Below, piece by piece: positions 1-5,818 of a stretch of 6,258 nucleotides of DNA. The translations under genes and the position numbers were made by a program. The notes beneath the pieces were generated by a model. The model did not search any database. It had not been told where the DNA came from and saw only the letters and a program-made list of their open reading frames with translations. Position 1 is the stretch's first letter. Every line of letters starts with the position of its first letter. Origin of the DNA: Chrysiogenales bacterium (GTDB lineage Bacteria; Acidobacteriota; Aminicenantia; UBA2199); contig SPCN01000141.1 of NCBI GenBank assembly GCA_004525465.1, positions 1 through 6,258 of the forward strand, given 5' to 3'.

Positions 1-305
1 AGCAGGATGGCCAGGAGCGAATTGGCCTGGCAGAGCAGGGGCAGGCCCAGCAGCGGCACGGCCAGCCATTTGCTGAATATGGCCAGCGCCGTGATGCCGG
101 GGATCACCCGCGGCTGCTTGAACACGGCCAGCCCCAGGGCCAGCACGGCGAAGCCGACGCCGGTGACAATGGCGCTGCGCAGGGGCAGGCCGGCTTTTTT
201 AATAAACCCGCCCAGGGCGATCTCGACCACGGCCAGGATCGCCCCCAGCACGACGATATTCAAAACATAAAATTTCCAGGACAAAGATTCGTTATTGCCT
301 GTCAT
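1..305 (-). CDS. Integral membrane protein, N-terminal part (gene runs off left edge)
   Basis: Reading the minus strand from an ATG at 305 gives 101 uninterrupted codons to the window edge, starting MTGNNESLSWKFYVLN. The product is strongly hydrophobic. Likely membrane segments lie at about residues 14-35, 43-62 and 68-100, separated by short basic or proline-containing turns (IKKAGLP, FKQPRVIP). I do not recognise the family with confidence. Small multi-helix proteins of this look include uncharacterised transporter-like and S-component-like proteins, but no diagnostic motif is visible. The start is well supported by GAGGTG at 315-310, 4 nt upstream, and by a near-consensus promoter further out. 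The C-terminus lies outside the window, so total length and topology are unknown. The gene is divergent from yjbQ across a repeat-bearing gap. Confidence 0.8.
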   Translation of the reverse strand, partial: MTGNNESLSWKFYVLNIVVLGAILAVVEIALGGFIKKAGLPLRSAIVTGVGFAVLALGLAVFKQPRVIPGITALAIFSKWLAVPLLGLPLLCQANSLLAIL

Positions 306-309
306 TCAG

Positions 310-315
310 CACCTC
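310..315 (-). promoter_or_regulatory. Ribosome binding site of the left-edge membrane protein gene
   Basis: Minus-strand GAGGTG ends 4 nt before the ATG at 305. The spacing is short but workable, and together with the promoter at 369-341 it fixes this start. Confidence 0.6.
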
Positions 316-340
316 ATAAGCTCATTGAGAACCTAGGCTA

Positions 341-369
341 ATTTTAATGAACCACCGTTGAATTGTCAA
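341..369 (-). promoter_or_regulatory. Sigma70-type promoter for the left-edge membrane protein gene
   Basis: On the minus strand, TTGACA at 369-364 is followed after exactly 17 bp by TAAAAT at 346-341. Transcription would start near 334, leaving a leader of about 30 nt that contains the GAGGTG ribosome binding site. The -35 box is a perfect match and the -10 box matches at five of six positions. The promoter lies immediately beside the left arm of the inverted hexamer repeat (375 onward). Confidence 0.75.
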
Positions 370-373
370 CGAT

Positions 374-540
374 AAGTGTTAGTGTTAGTGTTAGTGCTAG
401 GAAGAAGATAAATGAAATATTAAAAGTTCGTACCATTGCGGTTACTAACACTAACACAATCACCCCCATTTCCAGGGACCTTAAGGGCAACACTGAGCTT
501 GGTTTTTTTCTTGCTAACACTATCACTAACACTAACACTT
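374..540. repeat. Inverted pair of AGTGTT hexamer arrays with an internal partial copy
   Basis: The left array (about 375-400) is four tandem hexamers, three AGTGTT and one AGTGCT. The right array (about 514-540) is the reverse complement of the left one with two mismatches over about 27 bp. A shorter run at 444-463 has the same orientation as the right array (CTAACA units). About 113 bp separate the two main arms, and this central part is otherwise AT-rich and non-coding. The arms could pair as a long cruciform or stem in the divergent gap between the membrane-protein promoter and the yjbQ promoter. I see no flanking target duplication, so a transposable origin is unproven. Confidence 0.8.
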
Positions 541-549
541 GAATTCCGG

Positions 550-555
550 TATAAT
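550..555 (+). promoter_or_regulatory. TATAAT -10 box giving a probably leaderless yjbQ mRNA
   Basis: A perfect TATAAT ends 7 nt before the ATG at 563. Transcription normally begins 6-8 nt after the -10 box, so it would start at or within a base or two of the A of the start codon. No Shine-Dalgarno sequence lies between them (the spacer is CCCCTCC). No good -35 box is found at 16-18 bp spacing, where the sequence belongs to the CTAACA repeat. The same TATAAT-N7-ATG layout recurs at 6228-6243. Confidence 0.65.
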
Positions 556-562
556 CCCCTCC

Positions 563-982
563 ATGAAAAGCTATCGCAAGGAACTATGGTTCCAGACACC
601 GGGCCGCCGGGCCTTCCTCAACATCAGCGGCGACGTGGAGCAGGCCCTGACGGAAAGCGGCATCCAGGAAGGGCTGGCGCTGGTCAACGCCATGCACATC
701 ACCGCCTCGGTTTTCATCAATGACGACGAGTCCGGGCTGCACCAGGACTACGAAAAGTGGCTGGAGAAACTGGCCCCGCACGAGCCGGTATCGGCCTACC
801 GCCACAACCTCAGCGGCGAGGACAACGGCGACGCCCACCTCAAGCGCCAGGTCATGGGCCGCGAAGTGGTGGTGGCGGTCAGCAAAGGCCGCCTCGACTT
901 CGGGCCCTGGGAGCAGATCTTCTACGGCGAATTCGACGGCCGCAGGAAGAAGCGGGTGCTGGTCAAGATCATTGGCGAGTAG
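563..982 (+). CDS. yjbQ: YjbQ/UPF0047 family protein (secondary thiamine-phosphate synthase family)
   Basis: The 139-residue product has the usual length and full motif set of the UPF0047/YjbQ family. These are HITASVFINDDESGL at residues 45-59, the YRHN histidine at 81, EDNGDAHLKRQVMG at 86-99 with the conserved Asp90 and His92, and GRLDFGPWEQIFYGEFDG at 109-126 near the C-terminus. The family forms small cytosolic trimers with a conserved His/Asp-rich pocket. Some members are named secondary thiamine-phosphate synthase because they weakly replace ThiE, but the physiological role is unsettled and no thiamine genes are nearby. I chose ATG 563 over an in-frame TTG at 539 because the TATAAT box at 550-555 lies between them and the family N-terminus (MKSYRKELWFQT) begins here. 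Translation would be of the leaderless type. Confidence 0.93.
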   Translation: MKSYRKELWFQTPGRRAFLNISGDVEQALTESGIQEGLALVNAMHITASVFINDDESGLHQDYEKWLEKLAPHEPVSAYRHNLSGEDNGDAHLKRQVMGREVVVAVSKGRLDFGPWEQIFYGEFDGRRKKRVLVKIIGE

Positions 983-994
983 GGCGCGAAAAAC

Positions 995-1057
995 ATGAAA
1001 ACGTTCATGAAACATCTCAAAAAAGAAGAAAGCATTCAAGAAGTTAAACCAACATAG
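995..1057 (+). CDS. Possible 20-residue mini-ORF coupled to the downstream membrane protein gene
   Basis: An ATG at 995 opens a 20-codon frame, MKTFMKHLKKEESIQEVKPT, that stops with TAG at 1055-1057. This is two nucleotides before the ATG of the large membrane protein gene. A weak purine stretch (AGTAGGG at about 979-985) overlaps the yjbQ stop codon and could serve as its ribosome binding site. The large gene has no Shine-Dalgarno sequence at normal spacing, so ribosomes finishing this frame could re-initiate at 1060. The peptide is lysine- and glutamate-rich and resembles nothing I know. It may be chance. Confidence 0.25.
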   Translation: MKTFMKHLKKEESIQEVKPT

Positions 1058-1059
1058 CC

Positions 1060-3498
1060 ATGAGCACTGAAGCAACGATCGGTAAAAAAATGTATGGCGG
1101 AGTTTTTTTTATCATGCTTTCGGCACTGATGCTCGAAATCCTCCTGACACGGATTTTCAGCGTCACCATGTGGTACCACTTTGCCTTCATGGCCATTTCC
1201 ATCGCCATGTTCGGCATGACGGTGGGGGCGGTGGCCGTTTACCTGCTGCCAAAATATTTTAGCGCCGAAAGGGCCAAGGCGCAATTGGCCCAATATGCCA
1301 TGCTTTTTTCCCTTTCGTCCCTGCTCTCCTTCCTGGTGCACATCAATGTACGCTTCGTGCCCAGTATAACCATGGCAGGGTTGGCCTCGGTGGCTTTGAC
1401 TTTTTGCGTGCTGGCCTTGCCATTTTTATTCTGCGGCATTTGCGTCACCATCGCCCTGACCAGATTTCCGTCCCGCGTCAGCAAGCTTTATGCAGCCGAT
1501 CTTGCCGGGGCGGCAGTCGGTTCTTTTCTGCTTTCCTTCATCCTGGGCCCGCTGGACGGCCCGACTTCAGTCGTCTTCGTGGCTTTCACCGCCGGCGTGG
1601 GTTCCCTGTTTTTTGCCATGGAGGCCGGAGAAAAAAAACTGCAAAAGCAATCGTTGGCCGTTTGCCTGCTTTTGTTAAGCATCGCCGTGATGAATATCGC
1701 GATCGCCGGGCCGGAAAACAACCTGCTGGCGATCAAGTGGGTCAAAGGCGTCCGCGAGGAAAAACTGGCTTTTGAAAAATGGAACTCCTACGCCCGGGTG
1801 GCCATACGCCAGCAGCCCCGAAGCGAGCCCTTCGGCTGGGGCCTGAGCGATCGCACCCCGGTTACGCGACCACCGCTCCAGCAGCTTTACATGGACATTG
1901 ACGCCACGGCCGGAACCGTGCTGACCCAATTCAACGGTGACTTGAACAGCCTGGAGTACCTGAAATACGATATCACCAATATCGCCCACTTCATCCGCTC
2001 CCAGGCCGATGTCCTGATCATCGGTACCGGCGGCGGCCGCGATATCCTTTCGGCTTTGGCTTTTTCCCAAAAAACCATCACCGGCGTGGAAATCAACAAC
2101 GATATTATCAACGCGGTGAATCGGACTTTCGGAGACTTCACCGGCCACTTGGACCGTTGGCCGGGCGTCAGGATGGTCAATGACGAGGCGCGTTCCTATC
2201 TGACCCGTTCCCGGGAACGATATGACCTGATCCAGCTTTCTCTGATCGATACCTGGTCGGCGACCGCCGCCGGGGCATTCGTGCTTTCCGAGAATGCGCT
2301 GTATACCGTTGACGCCTGGAAGATATTTCTCGACCGCCTCAGCGACGACGGCATCATGACCATTTCACGCTGGTTCACGCTCAGCCCTCCGGCGGAAATG
2401 TACCGACTCACCAATCTGGCGGTCAGTGCCCTGCGCGAGCGTGGCGTGCAAAACGCCGGAGCCCACATCATTCTCGTCAATAACATGCTGAGCAAATACA
2501 ATTATTCCCTGGGAATAGGGACCCTGCTCGTCAAGCGCCGGCCGTTCACTGCCGGCGAGGTCCGAACGATCACGGAGATTTGCCGGCGCCTGGGATTCGC
2601 AGTGGTGCTGGCTCCGGGGATTGCCGCTGATCCGACATTCGCCAGCCTGACCAAGCCGGACCAGTCCGCAGCTTTTGTCTCCGGGTTTCCCTTGAATATC
2701 ACCCCGCCCACCGATGACAACCCTTTTTTCTTCAACATGCTGAGGCTGAAGGACGCATTCAACGTAGGCTTGTGGCTCCAATCCGACAAATTGCCTTTCA
2801 ACAGCCGGGCGGTGCTGGTTTTGGGCGTACTGCTGGTCATTATTCTCATCCTGATGCTGCTGTGCATTGTCGTGCCGCTGGCAGTGACATCGCGCCGGCT
2901 TTCTTTCCGCGGCACTTTGCCGTTTTTCATTTTTTTCTCCGGCATCGGCCTCGGCTTCATGATGATCGAAATCGCGCAAATGCAGCGCCTATGCGTTTTT
3001 TTAGGCCATCCCAGTTTTGGCTTGACCGTGGTTCTTTTTTCGTTGCTGCTGGCCTGCAGCCTGGGGAGTTTCCTGACCCGAAAAATCAAACCGGAAAATG
3101 TCTCGCTGCCCGCCATCTTGATACTGGCGGCGCTCTTGTTCGTCCTGCTTGTCTTCGGAAAGATCACGCCTCCGCTCATGGCGCTTTTTCGCGGCGCCGT
3201 CACCCCCGTGCGCATCCTGGTCGCCGTCAGCCTGCTTTTCCCGCCGGGGATACTGATGGGAACTGCATTCCCCCTGGGCATGCTTTTTGCGCGCCGACAC
3301 CTGGTCGGCATGACCCCCTGGTATTGGGGCATCAACGGCGCCATGTCGGTTTTCGCCTCGGTTCTGGCAGTGGCCATATCATTGAACTGGGGGATAGCCG
3401 GTTCTTTCTGGACCGGTTTGGCCTGTTATGCGGCCGCTTTCATGGCGGCAGCGGTCTTGGCCTATCAAGTGAGACTGAAAGGCTATTCTTCTACTTGA
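1060..3498 (+). CDS. Polytopic membrane protein with embedded spermidine-synthase-like domain
   Basis: The 812-residue product has three parts. About seven hydrophobic segments fill residues 12-216. A soluble Rossmann domain spans about 235-570. Six or seven more membrane segments fill about 584-803. The domain carries a nucleotide-binding loop GTGGGRD at 322-328, the acidic VEIN at 343-346 that would hold the ribose, and NDEARSYL at 374-381. This order matches spermidine synthases and SAM methyltransferases. TDDNPFFF at 551-558 and WYWGINGAMSVFASVLA at 754-770 are typical of membrane-fused synthase-like proteins. Aligning YDLIQLSLIDTW (388-399) with the E. coli SpeE strand FDVIISDCTDP puts Ser394 at the usual first catalytic Asp, keeps Asp397 and lacks the Pro. 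Ordinary spermidine synthesis is therefore doubtful, and the substrate is unknown. It follows yjbQ by 77 nt with no visible promoter, so co-transcription is likely. ATG 1060 is the first plausible start; ATG 1090 is an alternative. Confidence 0.88.
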   Translation: MSTEATIGKKMYGGVFFIMLSALMLEILLTRIFSVTMWYHFAFMAISIAMFGMTVGAVAVYLLPKYFSAERAKAQLAQYAMLFSLSSLLSFLVHINVRFVPSITMAGLASVALTFCVLALPFLFCGICVTIALTRFPSRVSKLYAADLAGAAVGSFLLSFILGPLDGPTSVVFVAFTAGVGSLFFAMEAGEKKLQKQSLAVCLLLLSIAVMNIAIAGPENNLLAIKWVKGVREEKLAFEKWNSYARVAIRQQPRSEPFGWGLSDRTPVTRPPLQQLYMDIDATAGTVLTQFNGDLNSLEYLKYDITNIAHFIRSQADVLIIGTGGGRDILSALAFSQKTITGVEINNDIINAVNRTFGDFTGHLDRWPGVRMVNDEARSYLTRSRERYDLIQLSLIDTWSATAAGAFVLSENALYTVDAWKIFLDRLSDDGIMTISRWFTLSPPAEMYRLTNLAVSALRERGVQNAGAHIILVNNMLSKYNYSLGIGTLLVKRRPFTAGEVRTITEICRRLGFAVVLAPGIAADPTFASLTKPDQSAAFVSGFPLNITPPTDDNPFFFNMLRLKDAFNVGLWLQSDKLPFNSRAVLVLGVLLVIILILMLLCIVVPLAVTSRRLSFRGTLPFFIFFSGIGLGFMMIEIAQMQRLCVFLGHPSFGLTVVLFSLLLACSLGSFLTRKIKPENVSLPAILILAALLFVLLVFGKITPPLMALFRGAVTPVRILVAVSLLFPPGILMGTAFPLGMLFARRHLVGMTPWYWGINGAMSVFASVLAVAISLNWGIAGSFWTGLACYAAAFMAAAVLAYQVRLKGYSST

Positions 3499-3504
3499 GA
3501 GCAA

Positions 3505-3600
3505 TGTTGAAGGGTTGAAGTGTTAAAGAGTTGATGGGTTAAGGCAAACTCCGATATATTGAGGCTAACCCATTAACTTATCAACTCATAAACCTTTAAC
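3505..3600. repeat. Inverted arrays of a degenerate GTTRA octamer, forming an imperfect long hairpin
   Basis: Five head-to-tail octamers fill 3505-3544 (units at 3505-3512, 3513-3520, 3521-3528, 3529-3536 and 3537-3544), with rough consensus NGTTRAAG. After a 20-25 nt spacer, the opposite strand of about 3565-3600 carries four or five GTT-initial units of mostly 8 bp. Aligned with a 2-nt gap, the arms match at roughly two thirds of positions. Two more inverted units lie at about 3618-3630. The array starts 7 nt after the stop of the membrane protein gene, in a convergent gap. It could slow or end transcription, but there is no clean T-tract. Confidence 0.75.
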
Positions 3601-3654
3601 GAGTTGTTTGCATTTGCTTTAACTTCTAACCTCGTCTTTTTCTTCCCCTCATCC

Positions 3655-3682
3655 CATAGCCTATCGCCTATAGCCCCTCGCC
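3655..3682. repeat. Four tandem heptamers, consensus TATAGCC
   Basis: Consecutive 7-bp units are CATAGCC (3655-3661), TATCGCC (3662-3668), TATAGCC (3669-3675) and CCTCGCC (3676-3682). The GCC end is constant and the first four bases vary. The array lies in pyrimidine-rich DNA between the convergent membrane-protein and tdk genes. Confidence 0.65.
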
Positions 3683-3700
3683 TTTATCTTTTTCTTTTCT

Positions 3701-3728
3701 CGTCACGCATTACTTGTCACGTGTCACG
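3701..3728. repeat. Four tandem heptamers, consensus TGTCACG
   Basis: Consecutive 7-bp units are CGTCACG (3701-3707), CATTACT (3708-3714), TGTCACG (3715-3721) and TGTCACG (3722-3728). The second unit has diverged. The array ends 12 nt short of the tdk stop codon, so it lies in or just past the 3' end of the operon transcript. Confidence 0.65.
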
Positions 3729-3740
3729 GAGCACTGGCAG

Positions 3741-4310
3741 CTACTTAATTTCCAGCCGTTGCCCATAGCACCTGCGGCAGACCGATACGTACTTGTCGTT
3801 GCCGCCGATCTCGATCTGCGGCCCCTCGCCCACCGGCTGGCCGTCCTTGTATTTGAGGAGCATGGTCGCTTTCTTGGTGCAATACCAGCACACGGCTTTC
3901 ACTTCCTCCACCTTGTCGGCGAAGAGCAGCAGCGCTTCGCTGCCGCTGAAGAAGTGGTTGCGGTAATCGTTCTTCAGGCCGTAAACGATGACCGGGATGT
4001 GCAACTGGTCCACGATGCGGGTCAGGGTGACCACCTGTTCGCGGGTCAGGAACTGTCCCTCGTCGACCAGCACGCAGTCGGGCTTGGCCTCACTGACCAA
4101 GGCCATCATGTCGATGCCGCTGCTGATGATCTGCGCATCACGCTGGAAGCCCATGCGCGAGGTGATCTTGCCGCGGCCGAAGCGGTCGTCAAGGGCCGGG
4201 GTGAACAGCAGGGCGTGCTTGTTCTGTTCCTCGTAATTGTGGGCGATCTTCAAGATCTCGGTGGATTTGCCGGCGTTCATGGTCGAATAACGAAAATAGA
4301 GTTGGGCCAT
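3741..4310 (-). CDS. tdk: Thymidine kinase, type II
   Basis: Thymidine kinase transfers the ATP gamma-phosphate to thymidine, giving dTMP in the salvage pathway in the cytosol. The 189-residue protein closely follows the E. coli enzyme along its length. It starts MAQLYFRYSTMNAGKST, with the phosphate-binding loop at 9-17. DDRFG is at 41-45, and the Mg-site/catalytic motif VDEGQFL is at 82-88 (E. coli has DECQFL) with Glu84 as general base. The lasso-domain zinc site has Cys141 and Cys144 (CWYC) and Cys178 and Cys181 (CRRC), and IGGNDKYVSVC precedes the last pair. The protein lacks the short C-terminal tail of the 205-residue E. coli form. AGGAGA at 4323-4318 lies 7 nt before the ATG. It is the last gene of a minus-strand operon, 20 nt after the nucleotidase gene. 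Confidence 0.97.
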   Translation of the reverse strand: MAQLYFRYSTMNAGKSTEILKIAHNYEEQNKHALLFTPALDDRFGRGKITSRMGFQRDAQIISSGIDMMALVSEAKPDCVLVDEGQFLTREQVVTLTRIVDQLHIPVIVYGLKNDYRNHFFSGSEALLLFADKVEEVKAVCWYCTKKATMLLKYKDGQPVGEGPQIEIGGNDKYVSVCRRCYGQRLEIK

Positions 4311-4317
4311 GTTTCAA

Positions 4318-4323
4318 TCTCCT
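4318..4323 (-). promoter_or_regulatory. Ribosome binding site of tdk
   Basis: Minus-strand AGGAGA sits 7 nt before ATG 4310, within the 20-nt gap after the nucleotidase stop codon. It gives tdk its own strong initiation site inside the operon. Confidence 0.75.
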
Positions 4324-4330
4324 GCGATCT

Positions 4331-5818
4331 TCAGGGCCGGAGCTGGTCGGTTGTTTTTTCCCAAAAAGCCCGCCGCACATCCCGGTAGACGTTCAGATCG
4401 ACGCCGCTCTGCAGGTAGCGGATCAGGGCCTCGGCGGTAGTGGACTGCAGCGAACGGCCGGGATCCTGGTGGGAAAAATCATAGGCGCTGACCACGTAGC
4501 TGGAAATTCCGACCTTGAATTGCCGGTTTTCATCGAGCGGCATGCCGTCGGCAGCACTCAGGCGGATCTCCTTGATCTGGCGGGCGGCGTCGGTACGCAC
4601 AACATAGGAGATGCCCGAGACCTGGAGATCGATATTGCCGCCTTTCTCGAATGAATTTTTAATCAGGCCGCGTATCTCTGCCGGAGTCATGACTATCTCA
4701 ACTACCTGGTTGCCGAAGGGGTCGAGGGTGTAGATATCCTTGATGGTGATCTGCTGCGGCAGGCGGTTGAGGCGGATGCCGCCGCCGTTCTGGAAAGCGA
4801 TGTCCAGGCCGTGCGCATGGCACATGGCATCGGTCATCAGGCTGCCCAGCGCCTCCTTGCCGGCAATCGCCAGCGGGGCGGTGACAATGACCTTGGCAAA
4901 GGCCGGGTTGCGGTTGAAGCGATCGATCATGCCCTTGATCGCGGCGTCCTCGGCCATGGGGCCGTTCAACGCGATCAACCCGCCTTTTTTTTCCACCACC
5001 CGGCCGCCGCGGACCAGCAAGTCCACCCGGCCCAGAAACTTGTTGTCGCTGCCGGCCTGGGCGACCAGCACGCCGTTGACCGTTTCCGCGGGATCGACCC
5101 GAGTGTGCGAGTGGGCGCCAATGATCAGGTCGAGTTCGGGCATTTGCCGGGCCAGGCGCAGGTCGTCCTCGTAGCCGAGGTGGGTCAGGCCGATCAGGAC
5201 ATGGTTCCCGGCCCGCAGTGATTTGAATTCCCGGGCTTTGGCCAAAGGTTCGCTGAAAACCAGCCCTTTGACCTTGTCGGGGTGGGTGGAGGGCAGGCCG
5301 TTGCCGGCTTCGATCTGGATCAGTCCGAAAACGGCGAGCTTGACCCCGCTTTTGGTTGCCAACACCAGCGACGGCCGCAGCAGCGGCAGAAGGTCCCCGG
5401 CCTGGATGTTGGCGCAGACAAAGGGAAAGCGGGCCCGGGCAGCGAACTCCTTCAGGTTCTCCAGGCCGAAATCGAACTCGTGGTTGCCGGGGCAGAGCAG
5501 GTCGAGGCCCAGGCGGTTGAGCAGCTCGAGCATCGGTTCGCCGGGCGGGACGTACTGGTCGATGACCGGGTTGCCGGTGAAGTTGTCGCCGGCGCAGAAG
5601 TAAAAGACCTCAACGCCACTTTTCCTCTCGGCAGCAATGATAGCGGCCACCTTGGCGTAATTGTCGATCTTGCCGTGGATGTCGTTGGAGTGGAAGATGA
5701 CAATGCGGGTGTCGGCCGGCGCCGGGGGCAGCGAGGCACATGACAAAAAGCCGAAGGCGGCCAATAGCAACAAAGGCAGCAAGCGTGTTCCGATCATGGT
5801 GCGCATGGTGTGTTTCAT
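4331..5818 (-). CDS. Lipoprotein 5'-nucleotidase / UDP-sugar hydrolase-family metallophosphoesterase
   Basis: The 495-residue protein has the two-domain plan of UshA-like nucleotidases. A hydrophobic signal at about residues 10-26 ends FLSC, with Cys27 as likely lipidation site. The lipobox is imperfect because Phe is at -3. The calcineurin-like domain shows SNDIHG (44-49), GDNF (77-80), GNHEFDFG (111-118), THLG (212-215) and GAHSH (234-238), giving the full set of Asp, Asn and His ligands for two metals. The C-terminal domain has QNGGGIR (343-349) and DPFGN (366-370), the substrate-recognition motifs. It should act outside the cytoplasmic membrane, removing phosphate from nucleotides or cleaving UDP-sugars; the exact substrate cannot be read. 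The start overlaps the upstream small gene's stop as ATGA and has no Shine-Dalgarno sequence, so translational coupling is likely. tdk follows 20 nt downstream. Confidence 0.93.
   Translation of the reverse strand: MKHTMRTMIGTRLLPLLLLAAFGFLSCASLPPAPADTRIVIFHSNDIHGKIDNYAKVAAIIAAERKSGVEVFYFCAGDNFTGNPVIDQYVPPGEPMLELLNRLGLDLLCPGNHEFDFGLENLKEFAARARFPFVCANIQAGDLLPLLRPSLVLATKSGVKLAVFGLIQIEAGNGLPSTHPDKVKGLVFSEPLAKAREFKSLRAGNHVLIGLTHLGYEDDLRLARQMPELDLIIGAHSHTRVDPAETVNGVLVAQAGSDNKFLGRVDLLVRGGRVVEKKGGLIALNGPMAEDAAIKGMIDRFNRNPAFAKVIVTAPLAIAGKEALGSLMTDAMCHAHGLDIAFQNGGGIRLNRLPQQITIKDIYTLDPFGNQVVEIVMTPAEIRGLIKNSFEKGGNIDLQVSGISYVVRTDAARQIKEIRLSAADGMPLDENRQFKVGISSYVVSAYDFSHQDPGRSLQSTTAEALIRYLQSGVDLNVYRDVRRAFWEKTTDQLRP

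Noticed and set aside
7..270. Plus-strand ORF of 87 codons at the left edge
   Set aside because: It lies opposite the minus-strand membrane protein gene, which has a promoter, a ribosome binding site and a coherent hydrophobic product. The plus-strand translation is low-complexity Ala/Thr/Pro/Arg-rich.
374..540. MITE with terminal inverted repeats
   Set aside because: The arms are tandem hexamers with an extra internal copy, and no target-site duplication is present. TTGAATT occurs near both ends, but the left copy lies 10 bp away from the arm, inside promoter spacer.
539..562. TTG start extending YjbQ by eight residues
   Set aside because: The -10 box at 550-555 lies inside the extension, and the added residues (MNSGIIPS) are not part of the family N-terminus.
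584..1075. Minus-strand ORF of 163 codons
   Set aside because: It is antisense to yjbQ, whose product carries complete family motifs. The antisense protein has no recognisable domain.
2502..3377. Minus-strand ORF of 291 codons, with overlapping 2365-2979 and plus-frame 2772-3518
   Set aside because: All are shadows of the 812-codon membrane protein gene. Their products are Arg/Ser/Lys- or His/Gln-rich with no domain, as expected from GC-biased third positions read in other frames.
3505..3600. Rho-independent terminator
   Set aside because: The stem is long, imperfect and AT-rich with no following T-run in either direction, so a classical intrinsic terminator cannot be claimed.
3655..3728. 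CRISPR array
   Set aside because: Repeat units are only 7 bp, contiguous and degenerate, with no unique spacers and no cas genes.
3714..4388. Plus-strand ORF of 224 codons
   Set aside because: It is antisense to tdk and runs across its ribosome binding site; tdk has every catalytic and zinc-binding motif.
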